64,000 nt of DNA from Sphagnum compactum. Its lineage: Eukaryota; Bryophyta; Sphagnopsida; Sphagnales. Below, piece after piece: positions 1 to 13,175 of the stretch (position 1 is its first letter; each line of letters begins with the position of its first letter). Where the stretch lies: assembly GCA_965153455.1 (NCBI GenBank), contig OZ234497.1, positions 8,866,001 through 8,930,000 of the forward strand, read 5' to 3'. A program made the position numbers and the translations under genes. Below the pieces are notes generated by a model that saw only the letters and a program-made list of their open reading frames with translations, had not been told where the DNA came from and made no database searches.

Positions 1-82
1 GTCAATCACTAGCTGTGAAGCATATTGGGGTCACACTCCTCCCTTCTTTTGCTGAAAGCAGAATCGCAAGAAATGTTTAGGT

Positions 83-107
83 TTTAGGGTTTAGGGTTTA
101 CTTACTT
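83..107 (+). repeat. Short interstitial TTTAGGG run
   Basis: About two and a half copies of the plant telomere unit TTTAGGG lie here. A similar short run in the opposite orientation is near 2283-2300, and others are near 14322 and 49930. They are too short to be telomere remnants and are better read as telobox-like motifs or chance. Confidence 0.5.
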
Positions 108-779
108 AATTATGCTTTGTTTTTTGGCTCATTTGTTGTTAGTGTTATGCTTTGGGGGGTTCTATTCTAAGTTGCTAGCTTGATGACTCCAACCAGCAGT
201 GTACCCTAACCCACTTTTGGGGGCTTTTTCCTCTTTACCTGCTGTGTTTTGTCACCTTGAATTTTGGTCCTTCCTTTTGTCCTTGATTGGTTCAAAGCAA
301 GAGAGTTGTTGGTGATCTATTTCACCTCTCATTAAGAAAGGAGGCACTCTCTAGAAATTCTCAAAAGGTGTGTGTGTCTTTTTAGGAAGGAAAACCTCTG
401 ACCTCAGGTGTGCTCTATGATTGCACCTACTTATAGCAGCAGAAAATCCTTCTTATTACTACCTAGCCCCAAAAAAAGCAAACTGGCCAACATAAAATGC
501 ATTTTGGACCTACAAACACTTGTTCTATTCAGTTGGTTGAACGTGACTTCTGGAAAGAAATGCATGTTTCTTATGCTATTCCCTTATTCCAAGATTCATT
601 TGGTTCAGCCAATTTTGATTTCCACAAAGAATTACCCCATGCAAAGGGACATGTGGGGAATTTGTGTTCAAAGGTAACATAGGGAAGGAGCCAATCAAGG
701 ATTTTCCATGGAAAAAAATGCACCAAATTTCAAGCCAAAACAATCCAATTCACCAGAATTTTATGATAAGGTCCAGTGC

Positions 780-940
780 ATAGTGAAGAATATAGAAGAA
801 TTCTGTTATTGTTTTCACTTTCAGGTCTAATATGTAGCCAAATTTGGCTAAATAATTTTCCAGATTGATCGCTACTTTGGCTACTACATCACAAAATGCT
901 TACCAAAAAGAAAAACACTGGTCCCATGCATCAATGAATA
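780..940 (+). repeat. Dispersed repeat R2, copy 1
   Basis: This copy carries the 12-bp palindrome GCCAAATTTGGC, then CTAAAT, a TGGTCACTACTT-like block (degenerate here), a TACNTCACAAAAT block and an AAAAACACT block. The same order recurs near 3450-3580 and 36725-36860. The family is unclassified: I see no coding capacity and no clear terminal repeats. Confidence 0.5.
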
Positions 941-1519
941 CATTTAGAATTCTTTTACAATCTGACCAATTGTACTCTTAAAAAGTCTCTGAAAGTGGCC
1001 AGGCATTGAAAGGTTAAATTTGTTTTGAGGGAAAAGAGAAGAAGAAGAAGAGAAGATATCCACATGTAGAGTGGCAACCCAGGTTTAATTATTTTGTGTG
1101 TTGGAGTGTTTATCCTATGTGGTTTGAGTCTCATCTTTTGTGTTAAGAGATTCCAAAGCACAAAAAAAGAACACAAGGCTTGGTTGATGTCAACGGTAAT
1201 TAGTTTTTTTGTTTGTTACCTTTTGCTTTGAAGTTGTGTGTATGTTTTCATGTGTGTAACTTTTGTTAGCTACTATGTTTGTCTTGGGTGCTTGACAAAT
1301 TTTTTATGTGTGTAAATGATATGAAAAATGTAATCTCTAATGTGAAAAAAAATCATAAGTTTAGCGAACTTCTTTTAGGGGTTAGGCTGGCAAAAGTTTC
1401 CCAAAGTTTTTTCCAAGCCATTTCCAACTGAAATTTTTGGCACTCAAATGAAGATTTTTACCAAATAGGAATTTTTTGAAAGCCCACACACACAAACCTA
1501 ACAATTGAAGATTGAAGGC

Positions 1520-1546
1520 ATATATATATATATATATATATATATA
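1520..1546. repeat. (AT)n microsatellite
   Basis: Uninterrupted AT dinucleotide run of about 27 bases in gene-free DNA. Confidence 0.95.
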
Positions 1547-1779
1547 AGTGTGTTGATCTTGTTTTGTGGTTTAATGGTCTAAAATAACAATGATTATTCT
1601 TACACAATTTAACGCATTACTTTAACCCCACAGAATATAGTTGACCCAATTCTATCATACATTACTTTTGGCCCTTTTGAAGAATGGGGTCACTTCCACA
1701 AGTTTGAGCTCAGCAGACTCAAACTTTCATGAAGCTGGTGAGCTCAAACTTTATCCAAAAGTTTTGAAGATTCCATTTC

Positions 1780-1900
1780 CCAAAAAAATCTTCATTTTTC
1801 CTTTAAAAAGTTGTGTGTGAATTTTATTTTTTTTGAGTGAAAATTTTGGCATTTCTAAAAATGATTTAATTTGTGCCAAAGCTGCCAAGGTACCATATAT
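1780..1900 (-). repeat. Dispersed repeat R1, copy 1 (reverse orientation)
   Basis: Read on the minus strand it begins GGTACCTTGGCAGCTTTGGC, continues through an AATTA-rich stretch to TTTAGAAATGCCAAAATTTT, and ends in an A-rich block followed by AAAGGAAAAATGAAGA. Three other places in the window (20331-20500, 27796-27960, 47880-48000) have the same order of blocks. Confidence 0.55.
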
Positions 1901-2210
1901 GGTGGTTGGAATTCCTGCATTCCAAGCAATCTGTTGACTAGCAAATTGTGTCTACTATGGTGTGGAGGAAAGTAGGTTTCTAGCTTTGCATAAATTGCAA
2001 TGGTTGCCACTTATCAATCATTTGTCATCAATTGGGTTGGGTCTAGGGTAATGGCTATGGTGGTAGGAATTCCTGCATTCCAAGCAAATTGTTGACTAGC
2101 AAATTGTATCTGCTATGGTGTAGAGGAAAGAAAGTTTCTAGCATTGCCTAGATTGCAATAGTTGCTATGTATCAATTGTTTTGTCATTGGGTGTAGGGTG
2201 ATGCCTAAGG
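1899..2210 (+). repeat. Diverged tandem duplication, 158-bp period
   Basis: Two adjacent copies share GGAATTCCTGCATTCCAAGC, then TGTTGACTAGCAAATTGT, then a GGTGTRGAGGAAAG block and a TTGCAATRGTTGC block in the same order. Copy starts are near 1901 and 2059. No coding frame runs through it. Confidence 0.8.
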
Positions 2211-3017
2211 AAGAATGGAAGAACCTGGTCAGAAAAGGTTACGATCTTGGGCATGGAATAGAAGAACCCACTTCAAGAATGAACCCTAAACCCTAAATCC
2301 TTTTCCTTGATGACAAGGAAATTATTATTGTTTAGAACATCACTTCTACATACACTTGGAACTTTTTTGCAAGTCTTCACCAGTGTTGGCCAGGTTGGGG
2401 CTTTTTTTCTCTCTCTCTCAATGGCTCTTTTTTAGAGACTATGGGGTCTAGGTCTTGTGCTTTTTATAAAATGGATGACCCGTCAAGGTAAGCTGGTTTT
2501 GAAAAGGTTGAGCCATTTTTCTGTCGAGGAATCAGCTTGTTACAATTAAGGTGTTCCACAAATAACACACTAATGGGTAGTCCTAGGAAAGACAAAGACA
2601 ATTTGGAAAAACCCCTTTAGAAAAAGAAAATTCTACAATGGGAGCCGACACGGGTCTTTACTATGCACAAATTACATACATCATAGTTGTCGTCTTTGCT
2701 GAGTTGCATGGAACAATAAGTTTGGAGAACTGAATAGTTTGGAGAGCTGTAATGGAAGCGAAACAGAAGAAGAAGAAAGCTAAGCTGGTGCAAATGTAAG
2801 AGACCCCACCAAACCCTACAAAAGAAGGAAGAAGACCTAATTTACACACAACAACATACATATAGACCGACTACATAAGAGTCACAAGAGAAGTCAACAT
2901 GAGAAAAAGGGGAAAACTGTTGTTAAAAGCAAAAAACAATGATGAAACCAACCCTGGCCAGCTCCATTAAACAAAGCATCCATCAAAGGGGGGAAAGGAA
3001 AGGAAGAACAAAAAGAG

Positions 3018-3200
3018 AGAGGACCCAAGTCCTAGCCACAAGAGCAAAACCCAAAATGAGGCCTACAAAAGAAGCTTAGCCTGGGCCCAGCTAAGGCCAA
3101 GCTCTCCACCTGAATCTTGAGAGTACCCAATACATAACACAATCTTTCTCTCTTTCCCCTAGAGAGGACGGACCCAAGTCCGAGCCACAAGAGCAAAACC
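3018..3200 (+). repeat. Pair of ~30-bp direct repeats
   Basis: A block containing GGACCCAAGTCC, AGCCACAAGAGC and AAAACCC occurs at about 3020 and again at about 3167. The matched part is about 30 bases. The origin is unknown. Confidence 0.7.
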
Positions 3201-3449
3201 CTAATAACTAAATTCTTACAGCATCTTTACTGGCTGCAGTAAAATGGCATCTTCTCTAATCTCCTTCAATGAATTAGATCTTATCCAATTTGGTGATTCT
3301 TTTGTGGTGAATTTTTTCCATTTTGTGAAAATATTTTGAGAAAAGAATGAATATTTTGGTCACAAGTTCTCTACTATTCTTTTAAAAAATCACCAAAAAC
3401 GAATTTTTTGTTTTGAAAATCGTCAAAAATTCCCGTGATCACCTACAAT

Positions 3450-3580
3450 ATGAAAGGGTGCTTAATGTTTTCTATTTTCATGTTTTGAATATTGCCAAAT
3501 TTGTCTAAATACCCTTATGGATGGTCATCACTTGAGGAACATCACAAAATTGAAAACAAAAACACTAATCTAATCCACAC
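3450..3580 (+). repeat. Dispersed repeat R2, copy 2
   Basis: It contains GCCAAATTTGTCTAAATA, then GGATGGTCATCACTT, ACATCACAAAATTG and AAAAACACTAATC, in the same order as copies 1 and 3. It is diverged and has no open frame. Confidence 0.5.
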
Positions 3581-4734
3581 TTAGATCATTTATATTTTAG
3601 GGGTTTTGGAAGGTTGGTTTGATGGGCAAATTGGGGGATTAATCTAATTGGTGATTAAGTAATAGGAGCCTCCTCCACCTTTGCAATTTTTTATTGCACA
3701 CACTTGTCAAAATGCACAACACAACCAGCATTACACAAGAGCAATGAATTAAATGTGGCATTGGGCTCAATGTTTTTGCAAGACAAGTGCCCATCAAAAA
3801 GTATTTTGTCAAATTTATTTTACTATACCCAAGTTATGACAACCATTTTAGCTATCATTGGTACCCAATATTTTCAAACTAAAGATACATTATGTAATGG
3901 TTAAATATTGGGGTTATGAGTTTAATGTTTGAAGTTCAAATTAATTTTTTTTGTTGTAACAACCATTTTTTTATTTGGATGACTCTCTTAGATGAAAACT
4001 TTCAAAAAGCCATCCAAGGAACAAGATGATGTTGGGAGATGCAACTTGACCCCATTTCTTAAGCCATGTTGTTCAAAGAAAGATAATTTTCCAAGGTGAG
4101 TGAGAATTGAACCAATAAGTGAAAGCACGGTTAGGTGGTTCACTTTTGGTCATTTGAGAATTCATTTTTAATGCTAACTAAATTTTATGCATTTTTTCAA
4201 TCAACAACTTATGCATTTAATGGATTTTTGAAATGTTTCTATTTAAAAATATAGGTAATCCTAAGTACATGGTTAAACATATGGTTGGTCAAGAAATTCA
4301 GGTAAAAATATGAAATTTTAAATAGAAAACGGACTAACAAGACTTAACAACGTAACATTAAATTAAAAAATCACAATTTTTTTTCTACCGAGAAAGTTTC
4401 AATGCATCTTATTGTTAAACAACTCATTTCACATTGTCCTAAACTTGACCTTATTATGACAGTTTTTAAAGTCCATGTTTAAATGGTTTGGTTTGTGATT
4501 ATGAGAGTTTCATTAGTTTAAAAGTTCACTATGGGTTCATTCTTTTCTTAGAACTTATCCATATTTCAAAATATGATTCTTAATAAATTTTATTGCGAAA
4601 TAAATAATTTAAATAATGACAATGTTAATTTGAAATACGAATTTAAATTTTAAGTTCTTTATAATTTAAAAAACTATAATTGCAATAGTTTAAAATTGTC
4701 CCCTTACTTTTGCTTTCACCCTAATGTTTTTCTT

Positions 4735-5225
4735 GAGGAACTTGATTACATTTCGTGGGGAAACTTCCCAAGGAAAAACACTGATCTTTGTGCAATTTGA
4801 CCCCACTTCCTTGGCCAAGTTGCCCAAAGAAGAAAAATAGGTTGATGCAAGTTCTTTAGAAAGAAGGGGAATTGAAGCCCAATGTTTTTCCCTAGGGAAC
4901 TTGCAAATCATGGGCCCAAAGGTCCTTTGGGATCATGGTTTGCACTAAACAAAATAGGAAATTGAGAAAACCATATTTCCTTGGAAGATGAATTTGGGCT
5001 CATTTGCCTTGAGAAACCATATTTCTTTAGAAACTTGGACTCATTTGTTTTGGGGAACCATAATGCTTCTACAAAGAACTTGGGCCCATTTGCATTGGGA
5101 AAGGTTCATCTTTTTCTAGAATACTTGGGCCCATAGAAGCCTTGGGCAAACATGTTTCTATTCAAGCCAACTTGCTTTTGGGCAACACGGTTGCCCTAGA
5201 AACTTAAGTCCATTTGCTTTGGCAA
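4735..5225 (+). repeat. Degenerate tandem repeats built on CTTGGGCCCATTTG
   Basis: Blocks like ACTTGGGCCCATTTGC followed by TTGGGAAC and a TTTCT run recur about every 60-75 bases, with much divergence. It looks like an old minisatellite. No protein frame was recognised on either strand. Confidence 0.5.
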
Positions 5226-6058
5226 TGTGCTTCATGTGTATTTGATGTATGGAAGACAACGATACATCTAGTTTGTTGCTCCTATTTAGTGCTTGCCCAC
5301 ACAACCGTCTTATTGTCTTTAGTGTGTGGGGGTGAACAATTGTTGACGAGGTTGCAACTTTGAAGTTAAGTTATGGGAGGAGGATGTAGATCCTCCTACT
5401 CTTTTTCACTGTTATTTAGTAGATTTGTAGATTGCTTGCATGAGAACTTGATGGATGCAACCACAAGTAGTTTGTCAAAGGTTTTGCTTTGGTCCATGCT
5501 GCATGTTATTTATTACAAGAGGTAGTCCTCCTATTGGTTTTGTGTCAACCATGCCCATCCAAATTATTAACGGGTGGGAACCCACATTATGTCCACAAAG
5601 CAGCCCAACTGAATAAAGCAAACATAATTCAATAGTTATCACATCCCATGGCCTCCTCCTCCTCCTCCCTCTATACACCTTCATTCCTTAAGGAGCAAAA
5701 CCAACTTATGTCACAACACTCTTTTCCTCTTACTCTAAAAGTTAGGACTTAACATTTTTGAATTGTAGTAAATGCTTACTTTGGTTGCCTTTTGTTGCAC
5801 ATTCCACCTCTCAAAGGAAGAAAAAACAAAACCCAACAACAATGGTGGTAGTCAATACTTTTTTCCTGACAAATTTTGTCATTTCTCAACCAAAAAAAAT
5901 GGGATATTTTTCTGGATAAATGTGTTTTTTGACTAGTCTAAATTTGACTAATTTTTTAATTTATCTGAAAAACTCAGCAACTTCTTAATATTACAAAATT
6001 GCAGAAGAAAAACTGTGGTGGTGGTGTGATAGGAAGGGGGGAAGGAAAATATGCTACA

Positions 6059-6061
<3 letters not shown>

Positions 6062-6090
<29 letters not shown>
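6062..6090. repeat. (CA)n microsatellite
   Basis: Uninterrupted CA run of about 29 bases, followed by a short TA run and T-rich sequence. Confidence 0.95.
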
Positions 6091-6097
<7 letters not shown>

Positions 6098-8714
6098 TTT
6101 TTTTTATTTTTTAAAAATTAATTTTTTTTGTCTCATAGTTAATATGCAATCTTGCTTTAATCACTAATGTGTAACATAGTAACAACCCAGTAGGGTTTTT
6201 AAGTGTGATGAAAATTTCCGTAAAAAATCCTAATTACATATGACCAAGCTTTATAATGATTTTCACTTTATCAATTACTTTTTTTTTTTTTTTCGGTCCT
6301 CTATAGTTTTGCATTGGCTGGACCATGATTCTGTTCAACTGTTCTCTTTAGTAATTTTTTAATAAAAATTAGTTGTTGGTGACTTGCTTTCCTTTTGGTG
6401 AAATTGGGCTTTCTTCTTGGTCCCTTTCCTTTCTTTTTGTTTTCCCCTTTGGTTTGTTTGTGTCTCTTGCCTGCTTGCTCACCTACTTAATTAATTACCT
6501 TTCTTTTTGGCAAAGTCTGGGGAGGGTTTGAAATCCTTTTTGATGTGCTTGCTCACTTCACTTTTTTTTTTGGCCCCTTTCCAGCCAATAGGTACTACTG
6601 GGCAGATTAAAAATCTTTCTACTTGCCCAACTGGTGAAACTCTTGATAAGGGAGAAGAGAAAAATTTCTGCCTGAAGAGAAGTTTATTAAAAAAAAAATT
6701 TCAACTTGTAAACCCTTTTCTATTGGTATGAATAAAGAAGAATTAAAAAGAGACTTGAAGAGTGCAAGGTTGGTGTTGGTGGGCTTTTTTTTGGGTGTGC
6801 TTTTTAGCTGTAAAGCCACTTCTTTGACAATAATAAGTCACCAACAACAAGCTGGTCATACAAAGGGAAAACTATATTGATATTGAAAATCGCAAGAAAA
6901 CCCTTTTTTTAAATACTTTTAAAAACAAACATTGGTGCGAAAAAATGCGAGAAAACCCATTTTTCAAAAGCAAAATAAAAGCTACTTTGCTTGTCCAAAA
7001 CAAAATCAAAACCCTTTAATTATGAGAAAAACCAAAGGCAACAACAATTTCTTTTTTCCCCTTGGCTATAACTTCCATATATTATAAAATACCCATCTTC
7101 CAGAACTATATTTACTGCCCAACAAATACAAACACACTGGACATACAAGTGAATGAACAAAAGGAAAATTATATACCATTTTTTTATCCCCTAAATAATT
7201 ATTCCTCTTAAACCAGCTTACTAAATTATAATTTATAACCCATTAATTTTTTTGGAAGAATCAGTTGATTTGATGATAAATTGTGTAGAGAAGTTGGTCA
7301 TTATCAAAATTTTAATTGCAGGAGGTTCATTTGTCCAAGTAGGTTGAAATTGAAGTTGACAACAAACAGACAAAGAGGTCACTTACATCTCAATAAAAAA
7401 TAATGTCAGTTCTTAAAAATAAGGCAAATTCATTTATGACTTTGGAAGAAGCAAATTAACTTAAAAGTTTAAAAAGGTTCACAGAAATTTAAAAATATTG
7501 ATTTTATTTTTTTTTTAAATTTGAAAAGATTTTGTGAAATATACTTTTTTTTCATTTATGTACAAAAGAATCTTAATCAATTATCAACTGCCACAATTTT
7601 ATCATATCTAGAGAAAACAAAGGTTAAAAAGTATTGACATTTATACTCATTTAATGCATGTCCAAAAACTACCAAATGTAGTGATCTATACACACTACTT
7701 TGGATGAAGTGTAAGTTAGGCTTCAAAGAAGGTGAAAGTGAGTTTTTTCTGACTTCTAAAAATGGGGGAAGAAGATACAAAAGTGATGAACAAATTGACA
7801 TCCCAATTGAAAGGGTCAATAAAACAAAAATGACTGCTTTTGATTGACCCAAGTGGTGGCATTCAAAATAATGTCCAACTTTTGTATGGACCCTTTTTTC
7901 ATGTTTAAGGGTTGGGGACAATATTATTTTTTAGAAAGCATTTGTTGGTTTTTCCTCAAAGAAATTGGGAAATTTGTTTGGACAAATGTAAAACTTTTTT
8001 TAGATGTAAATTCAACTACTTTTGCTAAATATTCATTGGAAAAAAAATCGCCAAATTCTTGATATTACAAAATTGGGAAAAAAAAAAAAAAAAAAGGACC
8101 CTGAATTGGGGATGAAGAAAATAAATAATTTTAATTAGCACTAGATAATATTTATTATGTCGGATGATGTGACTTCAAAAAAAAGTTTTTCATTCATGAG
8201 TATTTGGTTTGAGATCCATGAGGAAATAATAATTAGCACTCTGTATAATTAGCACTCTATGTTAGATGTGGTAAACTAGAGGTAGAGAGGCCCAAATAGG
8301 GGGGGAGTGTTGGTGTGGGTGGAGAATAATAATATATCCTCTAATTATGAGTCTTAGGAAGATGTGATTATCATGTAATGGGTAGGAAGATAAGGAAGAG
8401 GAAGATTATGTATGGCACAGATGACGATGATGATGATGATGATGAAGAAAATTTAGGAACATGGTTATGAGCTGATGATTAGGAAGAAGATTAGGAAGAA
8501 GATTATGAAGGTGATTATGAAGGTGATCATGATTAGGAAGTCCATCGATGATTTAGTAATATTGAGTAGATTAGGTTGTCAGCAATCTAGTGATCAGTGA
8601 TTTTGCAAGACTCAAAGATCTGCTAGTGCAGCCAATTTCCTTCAAATTCAAGCGTCACTGGGGCGTCATTGGCAGCAGCTGCTGTGAGTATGTAAGGAGC
8701 TGCAGCATCTGGTG

Positions 8715-8850
8715 TGGAAGAAGGAGAAGGAGAAGAAGAAGAAGAAGAAGAAGCAGCAGCAGCAGCAGCAGAAGAAGAAGAAGAAGAAGAAGAAGAAGAA
8801 GCAGCAGCAGCAGCAGAAGAAGAAGCAGAAGCAGAGGAACAAGAACAAGG
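8715..8850 (+). repeat. (AGA/GCA)n purine-rich microsatellite upstream of the peroxidase
   Basis: About 135 bases of mixed AGA and GCA triplets lie roughly 600 bases before the peroxidase start. The whole strand is nearly pyrimidine-free. It opens artificial Arg/Ser-rich and poly-Leu frames, which are not genes. A pure GCT run follows at about 9089-9112. Confidence 0.95.
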
Positions 8851-9466
8851 TGGAGGTGAGTCGAGCTAGCTAATAGATGCTGCACATTTCTCAGTAGCTG
8901 ATATTGATCATCGGGTCGTGATCAATTTCATGCATGCTTGCTTGCTGTAGCCCCGCCTCAGAGCTAGACTTGACTGCTTTGAACACGAATTTGCGATCGA
9001 ACTAGACTTGGGTTTTTGCACAAATTCGGGAAGAAGATACGTTCCATGATCTGATTCAATTTTGCTTCAAGGAACAGTACTGCCTGGATGCTGCTGCTGC
9101 TGCTGCTGCTGCACGGGTCGGTGAGTTGATCATAAGAGCTGGGGGCGGCGTGCAGGAGGGAGAGAGAGATTCCGACAGATCATGTAAATCTTGTAGCTGC
9201 TGCTGCGCCTTGAATGTGTGTGTAGTAGTATTACTTGTAGCAGCGGTCGTTAGAAAATCTGCAGCTGCAGCTGGTGGAAATTCGATAAGAATCTGACACA
9301 AGGACTTACAGGAGGAGATTGCAGCAGCTTGACAGCTACTACAGTCGAGAACGAGTATCTATAAGATCATCTCCTTGGAGCTCTAGAGCCTGGATTGAGA
9401 GGCAGCAGCAGCTAGCCGGGTCTGGCAGATTTGGGTGGAGGTTAACTGCCGGTGGTAACGGAATTC

Positions 9467-11174
9467 ATGGCATCATCATCATCATCTGCATATTCTGTAG
9501 CAGCTGCAGCTTATGGGAGGAGGAGGAAGAGGAGCGTGATGAGCGCAATTTTGATGTGGACGTTAATGGGGATGCTGATGATGAATCTGGTGCTTATAAA
9601 TATTACGCCGGTGAATGCTGCAGCGAAGAAGGAATCATCTTCTCCATGCGCTGCTGCACTTACACACGACTTTTATTCCCAAAGCTGTCCCAAGCTCCAC
9701 AACATAGTACGTACTGTGGTGAAGAAAGCGGTGGCCAGAGACCCGCGAATGGCAGCATCCCTTTTGCGCTTGGAATTCCACGATTGCTTCGTCAATGTAC
9801 GTAACGTGCTGCCGCTTCTGCATTCATTACCTGCATGCGTATTGTTGCAAGCTCAAGTTCTCCAGCTTTGCACTAGCTGTTCAGCTCATCTCCAAGGTTT
9901 CTGATGCGTTCCCACTAATTGCGGTAAAACTTCTACAGGGATGTGATGGCTCTGTGCTGCTGGACAACACCGCCAATTTCACCGGCGAGAAGAGCGCCGC
10001 ACCTAACAAAGGCTCACTCCGCGGATTTCACGTGATCGACGAGATCAAGGAATGGCTGGAGAGAGAATGCCCTCAAACAGTTTCCTGCGCCGACATCTTA
10101 GCCATCGCTGCCAGAGACTCTGTCGTTGAGGTACTTTAAATCAATTTTGCATTGCGTTGCATCATCGGTAACCTTCCCTGAGCTCTTGCAGACTCATCAG
10201 AATCAATTGATAGATCTCATGGGTACCTACTCTGAGAAGAACGTCGTGCAGGCCTTGATCGTGCTGATGAACGTCATTGCCGGTGATCTCTCTCTGATCT
10301 CTGTCCGTCTGTCTGTTCGTCTGTCTGTTTTTGGGGCTTGATCTGCAGGCCGGGGGTCCTAGATGGAGAGTGGTATTCGGAAGGAGAGACAGCCTTACAG
10401 CCAACATGACATTGGCCGACGAGGATCTTCCTAGCGCTCTCTATTCGGGGTCACAACTCGTGAGCAATTTCGAATCCAAAGGTTTCAATCTACGACAAAT
10501 GGTAGCTCTTTCAGGTAAAGATCTTATAACATGGCTCCTCGCAAACAATCTTGAAGAATCATTGGAACTGCAGCAGCTGGTCAGCTTTGTACATGATGTT
10601 TATGTTCATCATCATCATCTTGATCTTCTTCTTCTTCTTCTTCTTCTTCTTCACGGGCGGCTGCAAAAACTGACACACACATGGCGTACACACAGGCGGA
10701 CACACAATCGGTTTTGCGCGTTGTGTACCCATTGCACCAAGTATTTATGGCAGAGTTACAGATGATCACAGCATGAATCCTGCTTACCTGACTTTTCTGG
10801 AGAAGGCATGCCCAAATGCTTCCGCATCTACTCTCATTCCTCTGGACGATGACACGCCTGCCAAGTTCGACAGTTCCTACTACACCAATCTGTTGGGGGG
10901 CAACGGAGCTCTTCATTCTGACCGTGACATTGTGGATTCGGCCGGCACAGCTTTGGATCACGTCCAACACTTCGCCAAAGACCAGGACTCCTTCTTCGAT
11001 GAATTCGCCAAAGCTATGGTTGTCATGAGCAACATCCAGCCTCTCACTGGCTCCCAAGGAGAGATCCGCACCAATTGCCGCTTCGTCAATCCCCCTTCCA
11101 GTGCATCCAAAGCTGCTAAAGTTTCTTCAAGTCTGGGCCGCAAACTACCGCTAGTTCAGACATCAGCGCCGTGA
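9467..11174 (+). CDS. Class III (secretory) peroxidase, four exons
   Basis: Haem peroxidase that oxidises phenolics with hydrogen peroxide in the wall or vacuole. Exons 9467-9796, 9939-10130, 10349-10514 and 10696-11174 join in frame to 388 residues with GT/AG introns; three introns is the classic layout for the family. Residues about 25-52 form a hydrophobic signal peptide after a basic stretch. Distal Arg101 and His105 lie in [18 protein letters not shown] follows. [19 protein letters not shown] and proximal His232 in [10 protein letters not shown] are all present, as are the eight disulphide cysteines. The frame ends after the [11 protein letters not shown] block with an extra Ser/Lys-rich tail of about 30 residues. 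The ATG at 9467 was chosen as the first in frame; 9539 would give a more ordinary signal peptide. Oddity: Glu sits where many relatives have His or Phe between the distal Arg and Phe. Which member of this large family it is cannot be told. Confidence 0.95.
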
Positions 11175-11258
11175 CCCATCAAAATCCCTTGTAAATTAAT
11201 GCAGCTAGCTAGATAATTTACCCTGTACCGCAGCATTCATGCAGATCTTTTGAACCCC

Positions 11259-11265
11259 CTCTCTC

Positions 11266-11303
<38 letters not shown>
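11259..11303. repeat. (CT)n microsatellite in the peroxidase 3' region
   Basis: CT run of about 45 bases with one interruption, starting about 85 bases after the peroxidase stop codon and probably within its 3' UTR. Confidence 0.95.
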
Positions 11304-11306
<3 letters not shown>

Positions 11307-13004
11307 CAATATTCCCCATATGATCATAAACAGCCTGAATCCGATGTTCACTGGCACCCGGTAGCCGTTGTCATTCTCCCTGCAGGATCTGTAACTAGCA
11401 AGCATTGAATCACTGATCATCCGACTGCAATTATATACTACAAATTGTATCCATACCCCGCCGCCGCCGCCGCTGCTGTCGATGATTTTTTTTTGTTGTG
11501 GACCAGACTGAGGTCATGATGCCATGCTGATCGATCTTGAAGGACATGATCAGGACCTTCAGGTCGTCGACGTACATGCATGGCATGATTTGAATCTGCA
11601 TACTAGAAGTCTCGAGCTGTAGATCTATCTTCACAACTTAAGCTGCAGGCCCCTAACTACATGCGAAGAAATTAGCCAGAACTGCAATTACAGCCCATTG
11701 CATTATACAAAATTCTTCCCCACTAAGATTTGCGCATAGCTAGCTGGAGAGGAATTAATAATCTTGATCAAGCTCCCGACCACTAGTACAAAACCCATAC
11801 GATATATATAGTATTTTCTATATGATTTGAACCGACTTCAGTGTCATGAGGAAGCTTCGGAAACAAGCGGATCAGTTCACAACAAGTGTCAGAAAACAGT
11901 TGGGAAAATTAATTAAGTGACTCAGAAGCTAGATTCCAAGATGGCAGGTACACAGACACTATACACTTGAGGACAAATTTGCAATGTCTACTATAATTAT
12001 GAAAAGTAGTAGTAGTAGCAGCAGCAGCAGCCTCTGCAGATTCAAGCTGCCTTCATGGGATCTTTTTGAGATCCAGCATGCAGCTCAGCCTGGTGGGTGT
12101 TTTCTTATTGCATTTAAGAATAGTACAGTAGGACTGAGCTGGATTTGAATCTCAAATTGTTCTGATATAGCAATAAGTTGCAGTGATATCTAGAAATAAA
12201 ATCTTGGCAAACCGTCAAAGCCTCTGCAACAGAAATGAATCAATACTGGTTTTATAATTGCCTAGAGTGATTGCCCCCTTCAGGGTACAGACTGGAGACA
12301 TTTGTGATGCACCCACCACCCATGGACAAACTGTCAGGCCAAAGTTTGGTATCCCTACATTCTAGGATCATGTGGACTATCTCCAAGACATTGTGATCAA
12401 TGCACCCATAACCAGGTCAAAGTTTCGTAAATTCCTAAATTCTAGGGTCTTGTGAAGTCCACTTCAGAAATGTATTACCCTACACATTTTCAGCCGAACT
12501 AAAGGATCGATATCCATTTGGGCTTCTCGTGCTCACCACTCATTCACAACCTCCTTGAAAGTGCAAGCTATTGGCAACCCACTAGAGATAAATTACTACT
12601 GCCTAAATTGCTTGTGACTCTAGAAGTTTCCAGCAATCACAGCTAGGTGACCAAACAGTTCAGGTCCTGGTCTTCCTAGACCTCCTGCCAACTGCAAATT
12701 ATGCAAAGCTGTATAGTGATTCAATTAGGTTACTCACCTGATTTTATTGACTATCCTCCTGTTGTTATAGTCTTCCCACTCTGTAAGTACCTGCATACAG
12801 AGAAGATGAGCAAGCAACTGGAAAATTTCTTCCTTTTGGTTTCCCCTACATCATGAAATTGAAATTAAAGGGCCCAACTTTTGTCATCAATTTAAGCTCT
12901 ATTCTGGATTGGCAGACCTATATTGATCAATCTAGTTCAGACAAGCCACCTGTGATAACAAGATTCGCAGTTGGCAATGTTTGAATCTGGAATGTCAGAC
13001 ATTC

Positions 13005-13149
13005 AGGTCTGGGGTGCCAGGTTATGTCATTTTCTTGACCATATTATATGACATAATCTTCTGGTGATGATCATACACACTCATAACACCTACCAAAATG
13101 TGCCTGCTGTTCACTTATCTTTGATTTGTCGAATGTGCCACCCCAGACC
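13005..13149. repeat. Inverted repeat, outer arms AGGTCTGGGGTG
   Basis: The arm AGGTCTGGGGTG near 13005 is matched by its reverse complement CACCCCAGACCT near 13138-13149. Between them is a smaller inverted pair, TTATGTCAT and ATGACATAA. Together they could form a foldback. No flanking target duplication was identified. Confidence 0.6.
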
Positions 13150-13175
13150 TTAATGTCATGTAATGGCCTCACCCT

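Larger units (their letters stand above)
1..9466. other. Gene-free AT-rich region with repeats
   Basis: I see no credible gene here. The open frames are short, lack family motifs and are not linked by splice sites. The region holds dispersed-repeat copies (near 0.78-0.94, 1.78-1.90 and 3.45-3.58 kb), tandem duplications (1.90-2.21 and 4.74-5.22 kb), AT, CA and GAT/AGA microsatellites, and short telomere-like TTTAGGG runs near 83-107 and 2283-2300. The last few hundred bases should carry the peroxidase promoter and 5' leader, but no TATA box stood out. Confidence 0.6.

Noticed and set aside
83-107. Telomere end or telomere remnant
   Set aside because: Only two to three TTTAGGG units; similar short runs are scattered elsewhere.
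8590-8885. Arg/Ser-rich and poly-Leu or Phe open frames
   Set aside because: They are products of the AGA/GCA microsatellite, open in several frames at once, and have no unique sequence.
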